Below, in pieces: positions 12,672 through 24,400 of a stretch of 64,000 bases of DNA. The DNA comes from Forficula auricularia (taxonomy: Eukaryota; Arthropoda; Insecta; Dermaptera; Forficulidae). The DNA lies in the NCBI GenBank assembly GCA_024734495.1, contig JALMQS010000128.1, positions 20,215,573-20,279,572 of the forward strand, written 5' to 3'. Position 1 is the first letter of the stretch; every line of letters begins with the position of its first letter. The notes under the pieces were generated by a model. The model searched no databases, was not told the DNA's origin, and saw nothing but the letters and a program-made list of their open reading frames with translations. Made by a program: the position numbers and the translations under genes.

Positions 12672-12739
12672 CCTAGTCCTCTTTCATGCTCTGAAGAGAA
12701 GATATGTCGCCTATGTCTCCACTATCCAACCTCCTTTTT
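12672..12739 (-). other. Possible small exon, unidentified
   Basis: On the minus strand a good acceptor (TTTATTTGTTTTAG) is followed by 68 bases of higher GC content, ending at a donor GTAAGC. One frame reads RRLDSGDIGDISSLQSMKED and then meets TAG two bases before the donor. The composition is protein-like, but the terminal stop makes an internal coding exon doubtful unless a base is wrong. No family recognised. Confidence 0.2.
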
Positions 12740-12777
12740 CTAAAACAAATAAAGGGAAACACAAACATTAAATTGAA

Positions 12778-12915
12778 AGTTTTTTTGCCGAGAGTAGCAG
12801 AATTTTTATATATTGAAGGAGACAATGAAAGAGTGTGTCTTCTGCTGGAATTATAATTTTTTTTTATTTATAACGAGACTATAGTTTCGAGGGCTTTGCC
12901 TCTTCATCAGTCTAT
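12778..12915 (-). mobile_element. Penelope-type terminal repeat with hammerhead-like core
   Basis: Read on the minus strand: CTGATGA (12910-12904), a stem GAGGC/AAA/GCCCTC, then CGAAAC (12889-12884) and TATAGTCTCGTTAT. It is followed by AATTCCAGCAGAAGACACAC and the CTCTCGGC block shared with 6295-6410 and 40374-40575. The core fits the hammerhead consensus CUGANGA-stem II-GAAA. I infer a decayed Penelope-like terminus; catalytic ability is not shown. Confidence 0.6.
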
Positions 12916-13302
12916 TACTGGTCTTCTGACTTCAGGCGCGAACACGAAATAGATAACGACACACGGTTAGGCTCAGTATGGCCTAGAAATGCTAACCGAG
13001 ATGAACAAATTGTGGATCTAATACCGTCGCGGAATGGACAGAAATTATGAAACACTGATAAACTCATAGAACGAACGAGAAAAAGCGCCCATCCCAAAAG
13101 AAAAGAATGAGAAGTAGAAGGAACAGAAAAGAATTACCTACCTAAAATAGATAAGAATTTGATTTTTCTTATTAAAAATACCAAATTCAATTCCTCCTCC
13201 CACCTGCACTCCACCTGATAAGAAACGCTCTAAAAAGAGAGTTTTGAATTGGCTACAAGTTATGATGAGAAACCGATTAGTTACATCATACTCTATCTCA
13301 GG

Positions 13303-13650
13303 CCTGGCTAACTCAAATTACACCGCGAGCCACTTTGACGACTTAAAAGTACTAAGCACATAAATAAGAATAATTACAATTTTTTCAATTTTTTTTTTTT
13401 TTTTTGAAATCTGGCTTTACAATGAATTTCGTACTTATTGTTTTTTATTGCTAGTGATTAATTTGAATACAATGATACAATGAAAGTGTTTAATCAGTGT
13501 AAATGTGAAAAACAATACTACAACCACATATTAGTATTATAGGGAACATTATTTATTTTAATTATCTACTTTAATAATATATATATTTTGAAATACCCGA
13601 TACGTCCGTCGTAGGCCACATGCGGCTCGCGAATTGGCCAAATAATCTAT
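13303..13650. repeat. Possible hAT-type MITE remnant
   Basis: Begins CAGGCCTGGCTAACTCAAAT with ACCGCGAGCC soon after, and ends with a GGCCACATGCGGCTCGCGAA block, giving imperfect inverted ends of the CAGGCCTGG type. I could not define a matching 8-bp target duplication. A T-rich run lies at 13388-13404. Confidence 0.35.
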
Positions 13651-14131
13651 CTGGTTCTTCGCTCGATCTGTATTATTCACTATAGAATTTCGGTCACCAC
13701 TAATAGACAATCTTCAGTTCAAGACTCGTGTGCTTTTACATCTTTTACATCTCCTATAGCGCTTTCCCACTCTGATCAATTCCAGTGCAATGCGTCGATA
13801 ACCCATTCAAGCTGCTTATTAACCTCCGAGATTATCCATCGATTAAATCGAATAGAGTTCAATTTCAAGATCTTTTTTATTAAAGTAAAATATTTATTAT
13901 TAGAAAATATTTATTACATTTTTAACGTTTGACAAAAAACTATATTTAATCTTAATAAAAGAGATCTAAAAAAAAAATAACTGGATAAAAAGAATTTCTA
14001 AATTAAATTGGATTGAAAATTTAAAATAAAATTATTTCTCTTTCTTTGATAAAATTAAATTAAATTTATCAAACAAAAGAAGATTTTCAAAAAAAGGTCA
14101 AGTGTGAAAAAGACATTATTGCTTCCTTTGA

Positions 14132-14272
14132 TCAATGATAGTAGTGGAATTCATGTAATATATTATCATTATCAATCACATTTTCTTGGAGGGAATCCAT
14201 CCAAGCAGCAACATTGAATTTATTAAGGATGAAATTTCCAACATATTTTTTTCCTCCCTTCCTGGCTTCTGG
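14132..14272 (-). other. Possible terminal exon, unidentified
   Basis: On the minus strand, an AG at TAAAAG is followed by an open frame PEARKGGKKYVGNFILNKFN continuing to LHEFHYYH and a TGA at 14134-14132. The patch is less AT-rich than its surroundings. A second frame across the same bases is also open over about 35 codons, so neither frame is proven. It lies on the same strand as, and downstream of, the Cabin1-like exons, but nothing links them. Confidence 0.25.
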
Positions 14273-14458
14273 CTTTTACTATATAGCCAATCATATTTTA
14301 AACATATATCTATAGTAAAATTTAAAATATTTAGCCACATTATAATTTGATATAAATATTAAAAATTGATAAAATTTATATATATATATATATATATTTT
14401 TGTTTAGGTTTAAAATAAGAGGCGTGCAGCTTCATTTTTTTTATTTTTTTTTATTTCT

Positions 14459-14512
14459 CGATTCCCACTACCGTTTCAGCCATTGGTTATGGCCATCTTC
14501 AGAGCGGGAATC
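14459..14512 (-). ncRNA. Hammerhead-like motif
   Basis: Minus strand: CTGAAGA (14502-14496), stem GGCCA/TAACCAA/TGGCT, then GAAAC (14477-14473). Outer arms GATTCCC and GGGAATC pair and enclose the core. It fits CUGANGA-stem II-GAAA. Probably part of a degraded Penelope-like end; activity untested. Confidence 0.5.
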
Positions 14513-14814
14513 AGTCAATATTTATATTGTTATTAAAATATTAAATAACTAAATAACAATCGATTTAACTATATCAAGTCCTATTATATTTCTAAGATTA
14601 GAGGTAATATATTAAGAAAAAAATAAGATTTACTATAAAAGGGACCAATAATAAAAAAGGGGTTTGTCGGGGCCAAAATTATGCGGGTGTTCAAAAAATA
14701 GATATTATAATATAAGTTCTAGACCATTTGAATGATTTGTACGAAATTTCGTATATTCGCATATTCATCCTATACTATTTTATGAAAATGGTTCTCTATG
14801 TGAAATTGATAGCT

Positions 14815-15003
14815 ACCAAAAAGAGCGTAGCTTCTGAAGAGAGATCATTTTCCAGGCTAAACTAATAAAAAACTATCTGAGATCGACAATGAACCAGGAT
14901 ATAGATAGTTTAGCAATTATGTGGATTGAAAGTGAAGACGCAAGGAAATTGGATTTTCAAACAATTTTAGAAGAATTTACAGAACAAAAACTTAGAAATA
15001 TGT
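14815..15003 (+). pseudogene. hAT transposase fragment, C-terminal dimerisation region
   Basis: The translation contains SERSF-type, KNYLRSTMNQD and 'LAIMWIESEDARKLDFQTIL' blocks ending at a stop after QKLRNM. This matches the C-terminal dimerisation region of hAT transposases (ZMYM-like group). An in-frame stop interrupts it after the SERSFSRL block, and there is no upstream catalytic domain. A decayed remnant. Confidence 0.7.
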
Positions 15004-15004
15004 A

Positions 15005-15923
15005 AATGAATGTATTCATATTAGGTGATGTAAATTTATATTCAATAAATGTTTTTGTATTTTGATCATTTTTATTTTTTAATTTATGTAGCAGTTTACC
15101 TATCTGATGATCCATGACATTTGATATATTTATATATTATATATATATATATACTGAATTTGAATTTTATTTAAATATTTAATATATATAGAGAGGGCCC
15201 CGCAAAAAAAAAATCAAATCGGGTCCCGCACCTATTCGATCCGAGCCTGAATACATCCTCATAGAGTAAATGAAAAAATCGCACTTTTTGGGCTCTGGAC
15301 GAGATACCATATAATTTTTGGAAAAATCGTCAGGTCCTAAAACTCTACCTGTTTGAATACTACAATTTCTAACTTTAGGTTGAGGCCATGGGTTCCGTAG
15401 TCTTTATCTGAGGATCTTTTGGAAGCCAGGCTTGGCGTGAGACCGATTAAAATACTTTATCCATCGGCTTCGCAGTTATGCATAAATTGTAAAAACTTAG
15501 CAAGAAAACGTGTATGAAAGCAATAACAGCTGCTTTAGCTGAGGTGTTTCATTTTGCTAAACAAATGTCAAATTGGCCAAAATTACAGAGAATATATAGA
15601 AAGTCCAAGCATTGGGAGAAATTAAAACAGACATAATTAAAAAGACAACTCGTTTTCAATATCATAGCCATTTAAAGAATTTTTATAGGTTAAGTTTGTA
15701 AACAAAACAAAACTCTTTTGGTTACCCTTGAGAAACGTCAAATGAACATTTTATGTTCTTTCATTAGTGTTTAGTCATATGTTCTAGTAGAAATGATTAG
15801 AAAATAACCAATCTATTATTAATTAAAAATTCAATTTTAATATTGTATAATATCAAATATTATAATGCTTAATTTGTATATCAGTAATGATACTTGTAAT
15901 TTTCAATTAACTTGTGACAATAC
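15005..15923. other. AT-rich stretch, probably intron of the Cabin1-like gene
   Basis: No exon recognised. A (TA)n tract lies near 15136-15154. If the Cabin1 call is right, this is the start of its second intron on the minus strand. Confidence 0.35.
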
Positions 15924-16187
15924 CTGAGATAAAAATGAATTTTTTATTAATAATACAAGTTTCTTTTGCTTCTTCCAATTTATTGTTTTTTATTAATTGT
16001 AGAGCCTTATTATAATCCGAATATGCAGCGTGTTCCTATAAAATAAAAATATATTAGAAACTATTATTTATACATATCTATTATATTTAATAACATATAA
16101 TTGAAATACCAATGCTTCTTTTGTAATTGTAGGTATATCTTCATCATCACTATCAGAACTATCATTTAAAGCTTTAAGACGTATCAT
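15924..16187 (-). CDS. Probable Cabin1 (calcineurin-binding protein) homologue, first two coding exons
   Basis: Exon 1 (16187-16110, 26 codons) reads MIRLKALNDSSDSDDEDIPT and ends TKEAL, followed by a GTATTT donor. Exon 2 (16035-15924) follows a TTTTATAG acceptor, reads EHAAYSDYNKALQLIKNNKL and ends in phase 1 before GTATTG. Animal Cabin1/HIRA-complex proteins start with a similar MIR..ALN block, an acidic stretch, a TKEAQ/TKEAL motif and a first TPR-like helix (YxKALxL). They act in the nucleus with the histone chaperone HIRA and bind calcineurin. Start choice: the first ATG, with no other in-frame start upstream in the exon. The rest of this large protein must lie at lower coordinates or outside the window. 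The identification rests on about 60 residues; another TPR protein is possible. Confidence 0.6.
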
Positions 16188-16482
16188 TTTAATCAATTTT
16201 CATTTATGAAAAAATTAATTTGGAACAAATCAACAAATGGAAAAAATTGAAATCCAAACTTATAATGGCAGGCATACCAACTTTTCAAAGCTTAGTACAT
16301 TCTTTCCGCATTTTATGCTGTGGGTCCCCATTTTCAAGCGCCAATTTCGTTGTCAAAAGGGTTTCCCCACTCTGCCAACTCCTTCCGCTTCCTATCTTAG
16401 TTATTCGAACGCTCCCAGGGCGCCGCACTCAACGAATATTGACCCGGGATTGTAAATATAATTCGATTCCGTCTAATCGGTT

Positions 16483-16640
16483 TTTAAGCGGTGTGTTTCG
16501 GGCTCCCATTTTTTTTTCTAATCAAACACACATTGAAAACCGAACCAGCCAATCGTCGGGCGGGGTGTGTTTGGGGCTGCCATTTTTCCTAATCAAACGC
16601 ACATTGAAAACCGAACAGCCAATCGTCGGATATAAATAAT
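16483..16640. promoter_or_regulatory. Tandem duplicated GC-richer block, possible promoter region
   Basis: Two copies of a unit of about 72 bases contain GGTGTGTTT, CTAATCAAAC, CACACATTGAAAACCGAA and CAGCCAATCGTCGG. A TATAAATA follows at 16622. CCAAT-like and TATA-like elements sit about 300-450 bases upstream of the Cabin1-like ATG but point the other way. It could be a divergent promoter or a piece of a repeat; nothing distinguishes these. Confidence 0.3.
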
Positions 16641-17309
16641 AGTGAAAAAACCACCTTAGACTCTTGTATTTCAGTGAAGAAAAAAATGAGGGCATCTGAT
16701 TTTCGGTTCAGCCAAAAGTATTGCTGTATATCTTATAAAAACAGTGTCAATTGAAAAAGTATGTTTAATGAGACTCCTTTTTATATGAAGCGTATATTTT
16801 CAAATGAGCGATTTGAATTCCCGTTCTCTTTTATTAAAATAATGATTTATCGCCAAGTTCACATTCATTAGTTCAGCACGACAAGGGGTAACTGTGCGCC
16901 ACTGGTGAGGGAACACTGATGACAGCGAACCTGGCGGTGAGAAAACATAGCACCACTCGGACTCACAGCTTTGTCTGAGCCAAATTCTCTGTAGGAGAAG
17001 GAGTAACCCGTTTTTTAAAAATGATTATAAAAAATGATATTTCTTTATTTCGAAAACAAAATATAGATCGGTAATTTATTGTGGTGAGGACACTTCAAGA
17101 AATGAAAATATATTAATTTATAATAAGAACTCGAATAAATGAAAAAAAATATCCAGAAATAAAATTAGTCTCTCAGCAGAGGTCTAGCAGGTACCTAGGA
17201 CCACCTGGCGCTGAAAGTGGCCAAGGAATTAGCCCGACCGCAAATTAAGCAGAGGGCGTGCGTATATAGTTGAGAGCCAACAGAGGCTTATTTTTGTTTA
17301 ACACTGTCG

Positions 17310-17470
17310 ACTGGTCGCCGGCGACTTGGTAGAAGGCGACTGTGACTTTCTATAGTTTAAATAGGTGTTTACGCACTTGGTTGCCGGTCGCGTCGTGCGT
17401 ACACACATAGTTTAAAATATAGAAAGTCACAGCCGCCGGCGACTTGGTGTTTACGCACTACGCGACCTTA
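17310..17470. repeat. Imperfect inverted repeat with CGCCGGCGACTTGG ends
   Basis: CGCCGGCGACTTGG appears in direct copies near 17317 and 17435. GACTGTGACTTTCTATAGTT is inverted as ATATAGAAAGTCACAGCCG. It is much more GC-rich than the flanks and non-coding. Possibly a MITE. Confidence 0.5.
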
Positions 17471-17577
17471 GGCAGGCATATGTTAAACTGGAGGCCCGGG
17501 GCTTCATTTTGTGGCCTCTTAAAAAAATTAGAGATTATAAGACTTTCATAAAAAATATGTTTTGTATAAAAAACATA

Positions 17578-18107
17578 GTACTTACGTATTAATGACACCG
17601 CAGCCACAATTTGGCGGTTTTTAAATTTTGCCATCTACACCTAAAATTTTAGATAAATCATAAAATAGAATAAATCAGTTCTGTCAAAAACAACTTGAAT
17701 AGGTTCAGTTTATGATCCTGATTTGATTAGATAAAAAAATGCTTTCCTAAACAAACCTTGCAAACAACTTGAATAGGTTCGGTTTATGATCTCGGTTCCA
17801 TTAGATAAAAAATGCGTTCCCAAACAAACCTTGCGGTGGCGTTAATGTACCCGCATTTTTTATCTAATCAAACCGAGATCATAAACCGAACCTATTCAAG
17901 TTGTTTGCAAGGTTTGTTTGGGAACGCATTTTTTATCTAATCAAACCGAGATCATAAACCGAACCTATTCAAGTTGTTTTTTGACAGAGGGGAACTGCGA
18001 TTTATTTTATTTTATGATTATCTCAAAAATTTTAGGTGTAGATTAGCGAAATTTAAAAACCGCCAAATCTGTAGCAGCTACTGCGGTGACGTTAATACGT
18101 AAGTACC
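17578..18107. mobile_element. Large fold-back element with internally duplicated arms
   Basis: Outer arms: AGTACTTACGTATTAATGAC at 17578 pairs with GTTAATACGTAAGTACC ending 18107, continuing through TGGCGGTTTTTAAATTT. Inside, each arm carries two copies of a unit with CAACTTGAATAGGTTCGGTT, ATGATCTCGG and AACAAACCTTGC, so the unit occurs four times, two in each orientation. The centre is GGTGGCGTTAATGTACCCG. No coding capacity. Confidence 0.75.
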
Positions 18108-18119
18108 AAAAACATTTAT

Positions 18120-18970
18120 ACAAACACTAGATAAATAATATTGTTCGATTTGGGTATTAATTTAAGGACGTTCCTAATGTAACTCAGATGTAGTTCGCAC
18201 TTTCCCTTACTCTCTCATGCGGAGAAAGGCAAAAATATTTTCACTGCGTCGTTTCTCGGATCTGGCAACATTGAATTCTTACCGACGCTAAAAGACAAAG
18301 AATAAAAAAAACACTTCATGAAACAGTGGTCAATGCGAAATTCCAGATGAGAACAGTATAGTTAGGTTGAGAAAATTATCTAGAAATCTCAAATGCACCA
18401 GCTGCAGAAGTTTTTTTGATATGGGAAAATTGAGTGATTTTAGTGCGACGTTGCCAAGTCGCCATCTCTCACTTGCCATGCCATGAGAGAAAAAATGAAA
18501 ACCATCAAAAGTACCTAACTTTTAACATTTTTCATATATGACGAATACCGCTTGATAAAATTATTTTAACAGAATAATATTTGTTATATATTCAGTTAAT
18601 GATTCTCAGTTTTTCAAAATAATTTCAAGAAAATTACGATTGTTATTTAATGAAACAGTCGCTTTAACATCAATCGGGATAGGGTTCGTGTGTTAAATAT
18701 GCAAATTTCAATGGCCAATATTTACAAATTTAGTGCCGCAAGGACTATTGAAAAAATTTCTACGCATAATTTGAGGCTAATCCGTAGCCTTCTGAATGAG
18801 TCATCACTTTTCAGAACTCCCCTAGCTAGTCTTTTTTTATTTCTATTTTATGCAGAAGTAAACTTTAGACTATGTAACTATATGCACACATAGATATGTT
18901 TAACTTGTAAAATGATAAATTTTTATACCAGCTTCTACTGTGAATAAACATTTTTCAAAAGCATTCTTGT
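18120..18970. other. Unassigned stretch
   Basis: No gene or repeat end is recognised. A reading frame at 18690-18893 has no known domain and AT-driven composition. Confidence 0.35.
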
Positions 18971-18974
18971 TTAA

Positions 18975-19130
18975 CTTTTAAGGAGTTAGGTGTTGGTTCT
19001 AGGTGAATCATTTTAATATAATAATAAAACTTGAGCAAGATGCGAGGTAGGTTTCACAAAAAAAGAAATAAAACAAAATTGAGTTTTGAATTCGATATAT
19101 TTCGGGGTGAGCCCATCATCAGGAGTCAGA
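18975..19130 (-). mobile_element. Penelope-type terminus with hammerhead-like core
   Basis: Minus strand: CTGATGA (19122-19116), stem GGG/CTCA/CCC, then CGAAAT (19103-19098) and ATATCG. The adjoining TTAGGTGTTGGTTCTAGGTG block also precedes the inverted repeat at 9485-9684. This is one of the best matches in the window to the hammerhead consensus. Confidence 0.6.
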
Positions 19131-19514
19131 GAAAACTGATTATAAATTGGAAAAATAATTTTACAAATAAATTTTTTTTTTTTAGAAATGTACTTATGTG
19201 GTGAGGGGAAAATAGGGGAAAGAGGAGAAAGTGTTGATTTGTGTCCTTTTTTGACTATTGTGCGGGTTATCCGCGGTTGCCAATATACTGTAAGTATATA
19301 TATTTTCTTTCAAAAAGAAAAATAACGCTTATAAACAGCCGTTTAGAGCGCAGAATAAATAATACTTTATTTCATAGATCTTTGTTATAATATGCTTGAG
19401 CTATGAATCGAGTAAAAAAATAAATCAGGATGTCCCTTACCAGGGCCGCATTTACGCGCAGGCTATATAGCCTGCAGCCTATGGGCCCGCTATAAAAAAA
19501 ATGTCTTTATTTTA

Positions 19515-19765
19515 ATTCTGTGAAATGATTGATAAAATCATTAGTCAGGAAAGGTGGATGCATAAACTCCTCTTAGAAAAAACGTCATAGATTGCTTTCC
19601 TAATACCGAGGTCGCTCTTAGAATATATCTATCACTTATAGTGACAAACAGCAGTAGAGAAAGGACATTTTCAAAATTAAAGTTAATCATAAACAGGCTT
19701 CGAACCTCCATGTTAGAAGGCAGGCTCAACGCGTTTTGACTTTGATCAACATTGAAAGTGTTATT
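19515..19765 (+). pseudogene. hAT transposase fragment
   Basis: Plus-strand translation contains SLIVTNSSSERTFSKLKLI, NRLRTSMLEGRLN and LINIES, the C-terminal dimerisation signature of hAT transposases. A frame break falls after GRLNAF. A GGGCCGCATTTACGCGCAGG block at 19443 probably belongs to the same element's 5' side. Remnant only. Confidence 0.65.
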
Positions 19766-19844
19766 TTAAGTTTTTAAGACAACTATATTTTGGATATATT
19801 ATAAAGTAGCTTCAGATGGCCCAGCCCAACCCTTTTTTCAGCGT

Positions 19845-20130
19845 TGATCTATTTATTTAATATTTTACCCAGTAGCCTATATTCTCAGTCAAATATTTAT
19901 TTATTTTTCTTGACCATGGCGGTTTCCTGCCTATTTATTATTATTTTTTTATTCATTGCCTACGGCAAGTTCCTATCTACTTATTTATTTAAATGTTTTT
20001 TAAATTATTTATTTTTAAACAACAATTTCTTTAAACCCAGTGACATATTCTATTTATTTTTTGTTTTATTTATTTGATTATTTATTTATTTATTCTTCCC
20101 AGTGTATTTATTTATTTATTTTTATTATTT
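19845..20130. repeat. (ATTT)n-rich low-complexity stretch
   Basis: Repeated TTATTTATTTATTT-type tracts dominate. The open frame across it (19844-20077) is a by-product of the tract. Confidence 0.5.
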
Positions 20131-21296
20131 GGACGACATGAGGTATTCCCTTTTTTATTGCTATTATTATTATTTTATTCTTGGTCGCAGCATACTAAGG
20201 TTTCACACCGTTCTGCAGTGGCCACACCATGATCCACTCAACCGGATCCTGAGTGTGAGGATCGGAGGGCTATAAAGGGAGATGTGGAGGCCCTACAAAA
20301 AAAAAATTAGTATGAACTGCAGACGCAAACTAATTAGTCACTAAACCATTTCCAAGTTAAGTTGTATGTATTAACTAATTTGTATGCATTTTATTTCAAA
20401 TTATTTGACCCTTTCATTTCAAGTCTGATTGTTTGTAAAATACTGTACATATTTGAATTAAATATAAGTAAAATTTGCTTATTTGTTACAATTCATTTTT
20501 TTTATTTGGCATTTACCTAACATCTTTGCTTAAAATTACAATATGTATGTTATTTTTAAAATTGAAATGCTGATTTGTTACTTTTTAGATTTTTAGTTAG
20601 GGCCCGCACCTCAGTTTCAACCTAGGGGCCACAGATTCTAAATACAACTCTGTCCCTCACCCACATAAGCTGATTAATTTTATGAAATAATTATAATTTT
20701 TTTTTCAGAAATTAGTTTAAAAAAATTGTATTGGTAATTATTATATCTACAATTTAATTTAATATTTTTATTCTATTGTAATTTTATAATTCTATTATTA
20801 ATTTGTAATTAATTATTCATAAAAAGACAGTTTTTTTAAGAAAATAAGGAATGGCCCTTTATCGCGGGGCTCGGGGTCAATTGATTCCCCCCTCTCCCAA
20901 ACGGCGTTTCAGCTTGTACGGATGCATCCATAAATAAAAATTTATTAATATTTTTACATTTAATGAAAATATAAGTTGAAATTGGAATAAAAACTCACTT
21001 TAATAAAACTCTACTTAATAAATGTACGTACCTGTGGTTATTTTTAATCGTTATTAATAAAAAAAATTGCAGACCATGGGGCGCCTCTAAAGATACTTGT
21101 AAGCAATGATTAAATAACAAATAAAAATGTAATTAATAAGCTGATACTAATATAAAAGTTTATTCGTAATTTTCAGGAAAAAATTATTGTGCAATTTAAA
21201 CATGAGTCATCTAAACTTGAAAGACGAAAAATGGTGAACATTTTAATTCAGTTAAGTACAGGAAAGAAATTAAAAAAAGACATAATAATAATTATA
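20131..21296. other. Unassigned stretch between repeats and the HACL1 3' end
   Basis: Includes a patch near 20240-20295 with GGATCCTGAGTGTGAGGATC (a short palindrome) and a TATAAAGGG, and remnants such as GGGCCCGCACCTCAG at 20600. None is a recognisable gene. Confidence 0.35.
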
Positions 21297-21302
21297 TTTA
21301 TT
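21297..21302 (-). terminator. Possible polyadenylation signal of HACL1
   Basis: AATAAA on the minus strand, 65 bases downstream of the HACL1 stop. In DNA this AT-rich the hexamer is common, so position is the only support. Confidence 0.4.
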
Positions 21303-21366
21303 TAAAAAATAAAATGCTTTATATATATATTTATAATCTTTCATTTGACAAAATCATGATGAATTC

Positions 21367-21462
21367 TTAAAGTTTTGATTCTGTAAGCCATGGGAATGAT
21401 TGTTCTTTTCTGTCAGCAGACGGATTTATCATTACATTTATAATTGTAGGCCCATCATTTAT
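21367..21462 (-). CDS. HACL1: HACL1 exon 11 (C-terminus, peroxisomal signal)
   Basis: [20 protein letters not shown], then FPWLTESKL and TAA (21369-21367). The final SKL is a canonical type 1 peroxisomal targeting signal. A 73-base intron separates it from exon 10. Confidence 0.9.
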   Translation of the reverse strand: MNDGPTIINVMINPSADRKEQSFPWLTESKL

Positions 21463-24400
21463 CTTTAAATTAAACAATCCAAATTGAGAAAACATTTTCA
21501 TTTCAAACTTATAAAACGCAATTTTTATCAATTACCTTAATGCCTCCAACAACGGCAATTTTTAATTGATCTATTGTAGTACAATAATATCCCTTTCTGT
21601 TTTCCGAAGTTAAATTCATTAAAGCTTCGTAATGAGTATTACAAGTTAGAGCATTCGGAGGCAAGCTGTAAAATAAATTATTGAATATTTTTTAAATATA
21701 GGTATTCTATTTTTCGACTAGAGTATCCGGTGACTCAATAGACGGATACTAAGAGAGGGTTTGCTTCGCGAGGTCAGCCCCTTGAGGCAAATGCCTGGTC
21801 GGTCAGTACGTGCTCTCGCCCAAGGCAAAAGTGCCCGTTGCCTCGTCTGAGGCTGCCTAGGCCCGATCCATCGGTTGTCGGTTTTTGTGAATGCTCAAAG
21901 GCGCTCTCGGGTCGTTTCCTGAGTTCACTCAGGACGGTTCTTCGGCAAACGCCCGAGGCAGCCCCGCGAGGCTGCTCGCTCAGTCAGTATCCGGCTATTG
22001 GCCATAATTCAATGGTATAAATGAGGTCATTTCAAGTCGAAAATTCCATATTAACATTTCTCAAAAAATAACTCATTACAGAGTTATGGACATTTTATTT
22101 TGTAAGTTTAACATATATTTTGTTAATGAATTAATATACATAATATAGTATAGACGGCATATTTACATTCCTACTCACTAGATAATTCTTATAAAACCAA
22201 AGAAACTCATTTCCTGCTACGATTTTCGATTAATATTTGGTGAGACATTCTACTCTATCTAGTATGGCTTCATCAATAAATAAAAAGCTACAATTATAAC
22301 GTTAATAACAAATGTAAATAGTGAGTTTCGGTCAAATGTTTAAAGGCAATTTTCGACTTAAAATATATACCAATACACCTTTAAGCTATCATCAGCGATT
22401 CGGGACCACTCTGTAATGTTTTCATAAATATTAATGACTAACCTCTTACTTATCTCGCCATCATCCCTAATAATTTCAAATGTTTCTTTATCAAGACCTC
22501 CATATATTCCATTATTATTAATAATCACAATAATAATAGGTAGTTTATACCTGAAAAAAAGTTTTTTATCTATTACATTTGTATATTTCTCTTTCAAATA
22601 GTATATTTCTTAATTCTTTTTTAAATTAAATGTATCAATAATAAGCTTTAAAGTAAGAATTATTAAGCCGGGTCTACAAGTCACAGGCCTTTGATCTGAT
22701 TTTTTTTTTTTTTTTTAATGCAATCGAATGCAAGAAGGGGTGCACCAGTAAAGATGCAGCTCCTATGGATCTCGAAGGACCCTTGCATTACCGAAGAGAA
22801 GGGAAAGTTGATTAAGTGAGAGGGTGTAGACGTAGGTGTCTATGCACCCCGGTTTTGAAGGTTTGAAGATTATAGGTGCTGAGAAAGATGGAGGCTGGGA
22901 GAGAGTTCCAGTTCCTTGAAGTCATGGGGATATATGTATTGGCGAATGAGGTGGTCCGGCACTTTTCTAATTTAACCGCGAAAGAGTGTTGGGAATCGGC
23001 AAAACGCGTGCTACGTGCAAAGCATGCTTTGGGGAGAATTATTGATTTTATCTCATCAGAGCACCTGCCGTGATAGTATCTATAGAAAAGGGAAAGGGCA
23101 GAGACATTTCTTCGATGAGCCAGCGAGTCGAGGGAGTCGGTGAGGGTAGAATCGTCAATTAGCCTGACGGCTCGTTTCTGAATTGCATCCAGGGTAGCAA
23201 GAGAATATCTTGAGGCTCCTCTCCATAGATGAGAGCCGTATTCGAGACAGGGGCGGATTTGGGCCTTGTAGATGGTGAGAAGTTGTGGGGTTTGTAAAAT
23301 CGCTTGGACCTGAATAAGAAGCCAATCGTCCTTGCTGCAGATTTCGCCACAGAGAAGATGTGTTCATTCCAAGACAGGTCAGATGCGACAGAGACGCCCA
23401 ACATGGATAGGCTGTCACACATTTTCAGGGTATTCGAATCGAAGTGAAAATCAGGGAAATCTTTATTTTGTGTCATGTGTACGGGTATTTTAATAAAACT
23501 AATACCTAAACATTGTTTCAAGCTCCGTGCCTGAAAACCTGAATGCTGAATCTCCCTCAAGGCAAAGTATTCTCTTTTGGGGGCAATATTTTTTAGCCCA
23601 AAATGCAGCCAGCAATTGCAAATCCAGGTCCAACTCCCATTGTACCGAAAGTACCAGCATCAAGACGGTGTCGAGGGAATCATGCAATAAAATCGATCTA
23701 CTAATATCCATTGTATTAGCACCTTCACTCACAACTAAAAATATCTAAATAAATGAGAAAATATTAAAATTAATAATAAATTATTTAAAATATAAATTAA
23801 AAATATGTAGAAAAATTTCCTTAATAACTTTTAATAATTATAGTGTAAGAAAAAGAGTTTAATTAGCATTTAAAATTATAATGTTCTATATTGAGTGTTT
23901 TCTAATTAAGGAGGTTCTTTCGAGAAAATTCACACAAAAAGTTTTAGCCTCGTAACCACTCTATAAATATGAATAGGTAATGTTAAAATTTTAGGTTATG
24001 TTTTTTAACGTGACTACTTTTTACACTACTATATTCTATTTATGAATGGATCGTTTCCAATCCATTGATATTTTATCCCCTCCACTAAAAATAATCGCCC
24101 AAATATGTTAGTTCTTTTTATTTTTTATCAAAACTACGTGGTAAATAATTTCAATTTTTTTTTAATTTAAGTCCGAATATATTATTCAAACAAATATTAG
24201 TTTTTCATCAATATGTTGAAAGTCCTTCAATAAAAAAAAAATAAAATAATGATAATTTTGCCACCCTTTCCCAATCTACCATATGTAAAAATTTCCATTT
24301 TTAATTGCAATTATTTCATGTTTGGTGTGGTAAATCGTCTTCAAATTTTAACAGTGTGTTTATTATTCTTTTAATGACTTATATTCCAAGTTTCGAAGAC

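Noticed and set aside
16220..16639. A 139-codon plus-strand frame
   Set aside because: Its second half is the tandem duplicated block, and there is no protein-like conservation between the two repeat copies' translations.
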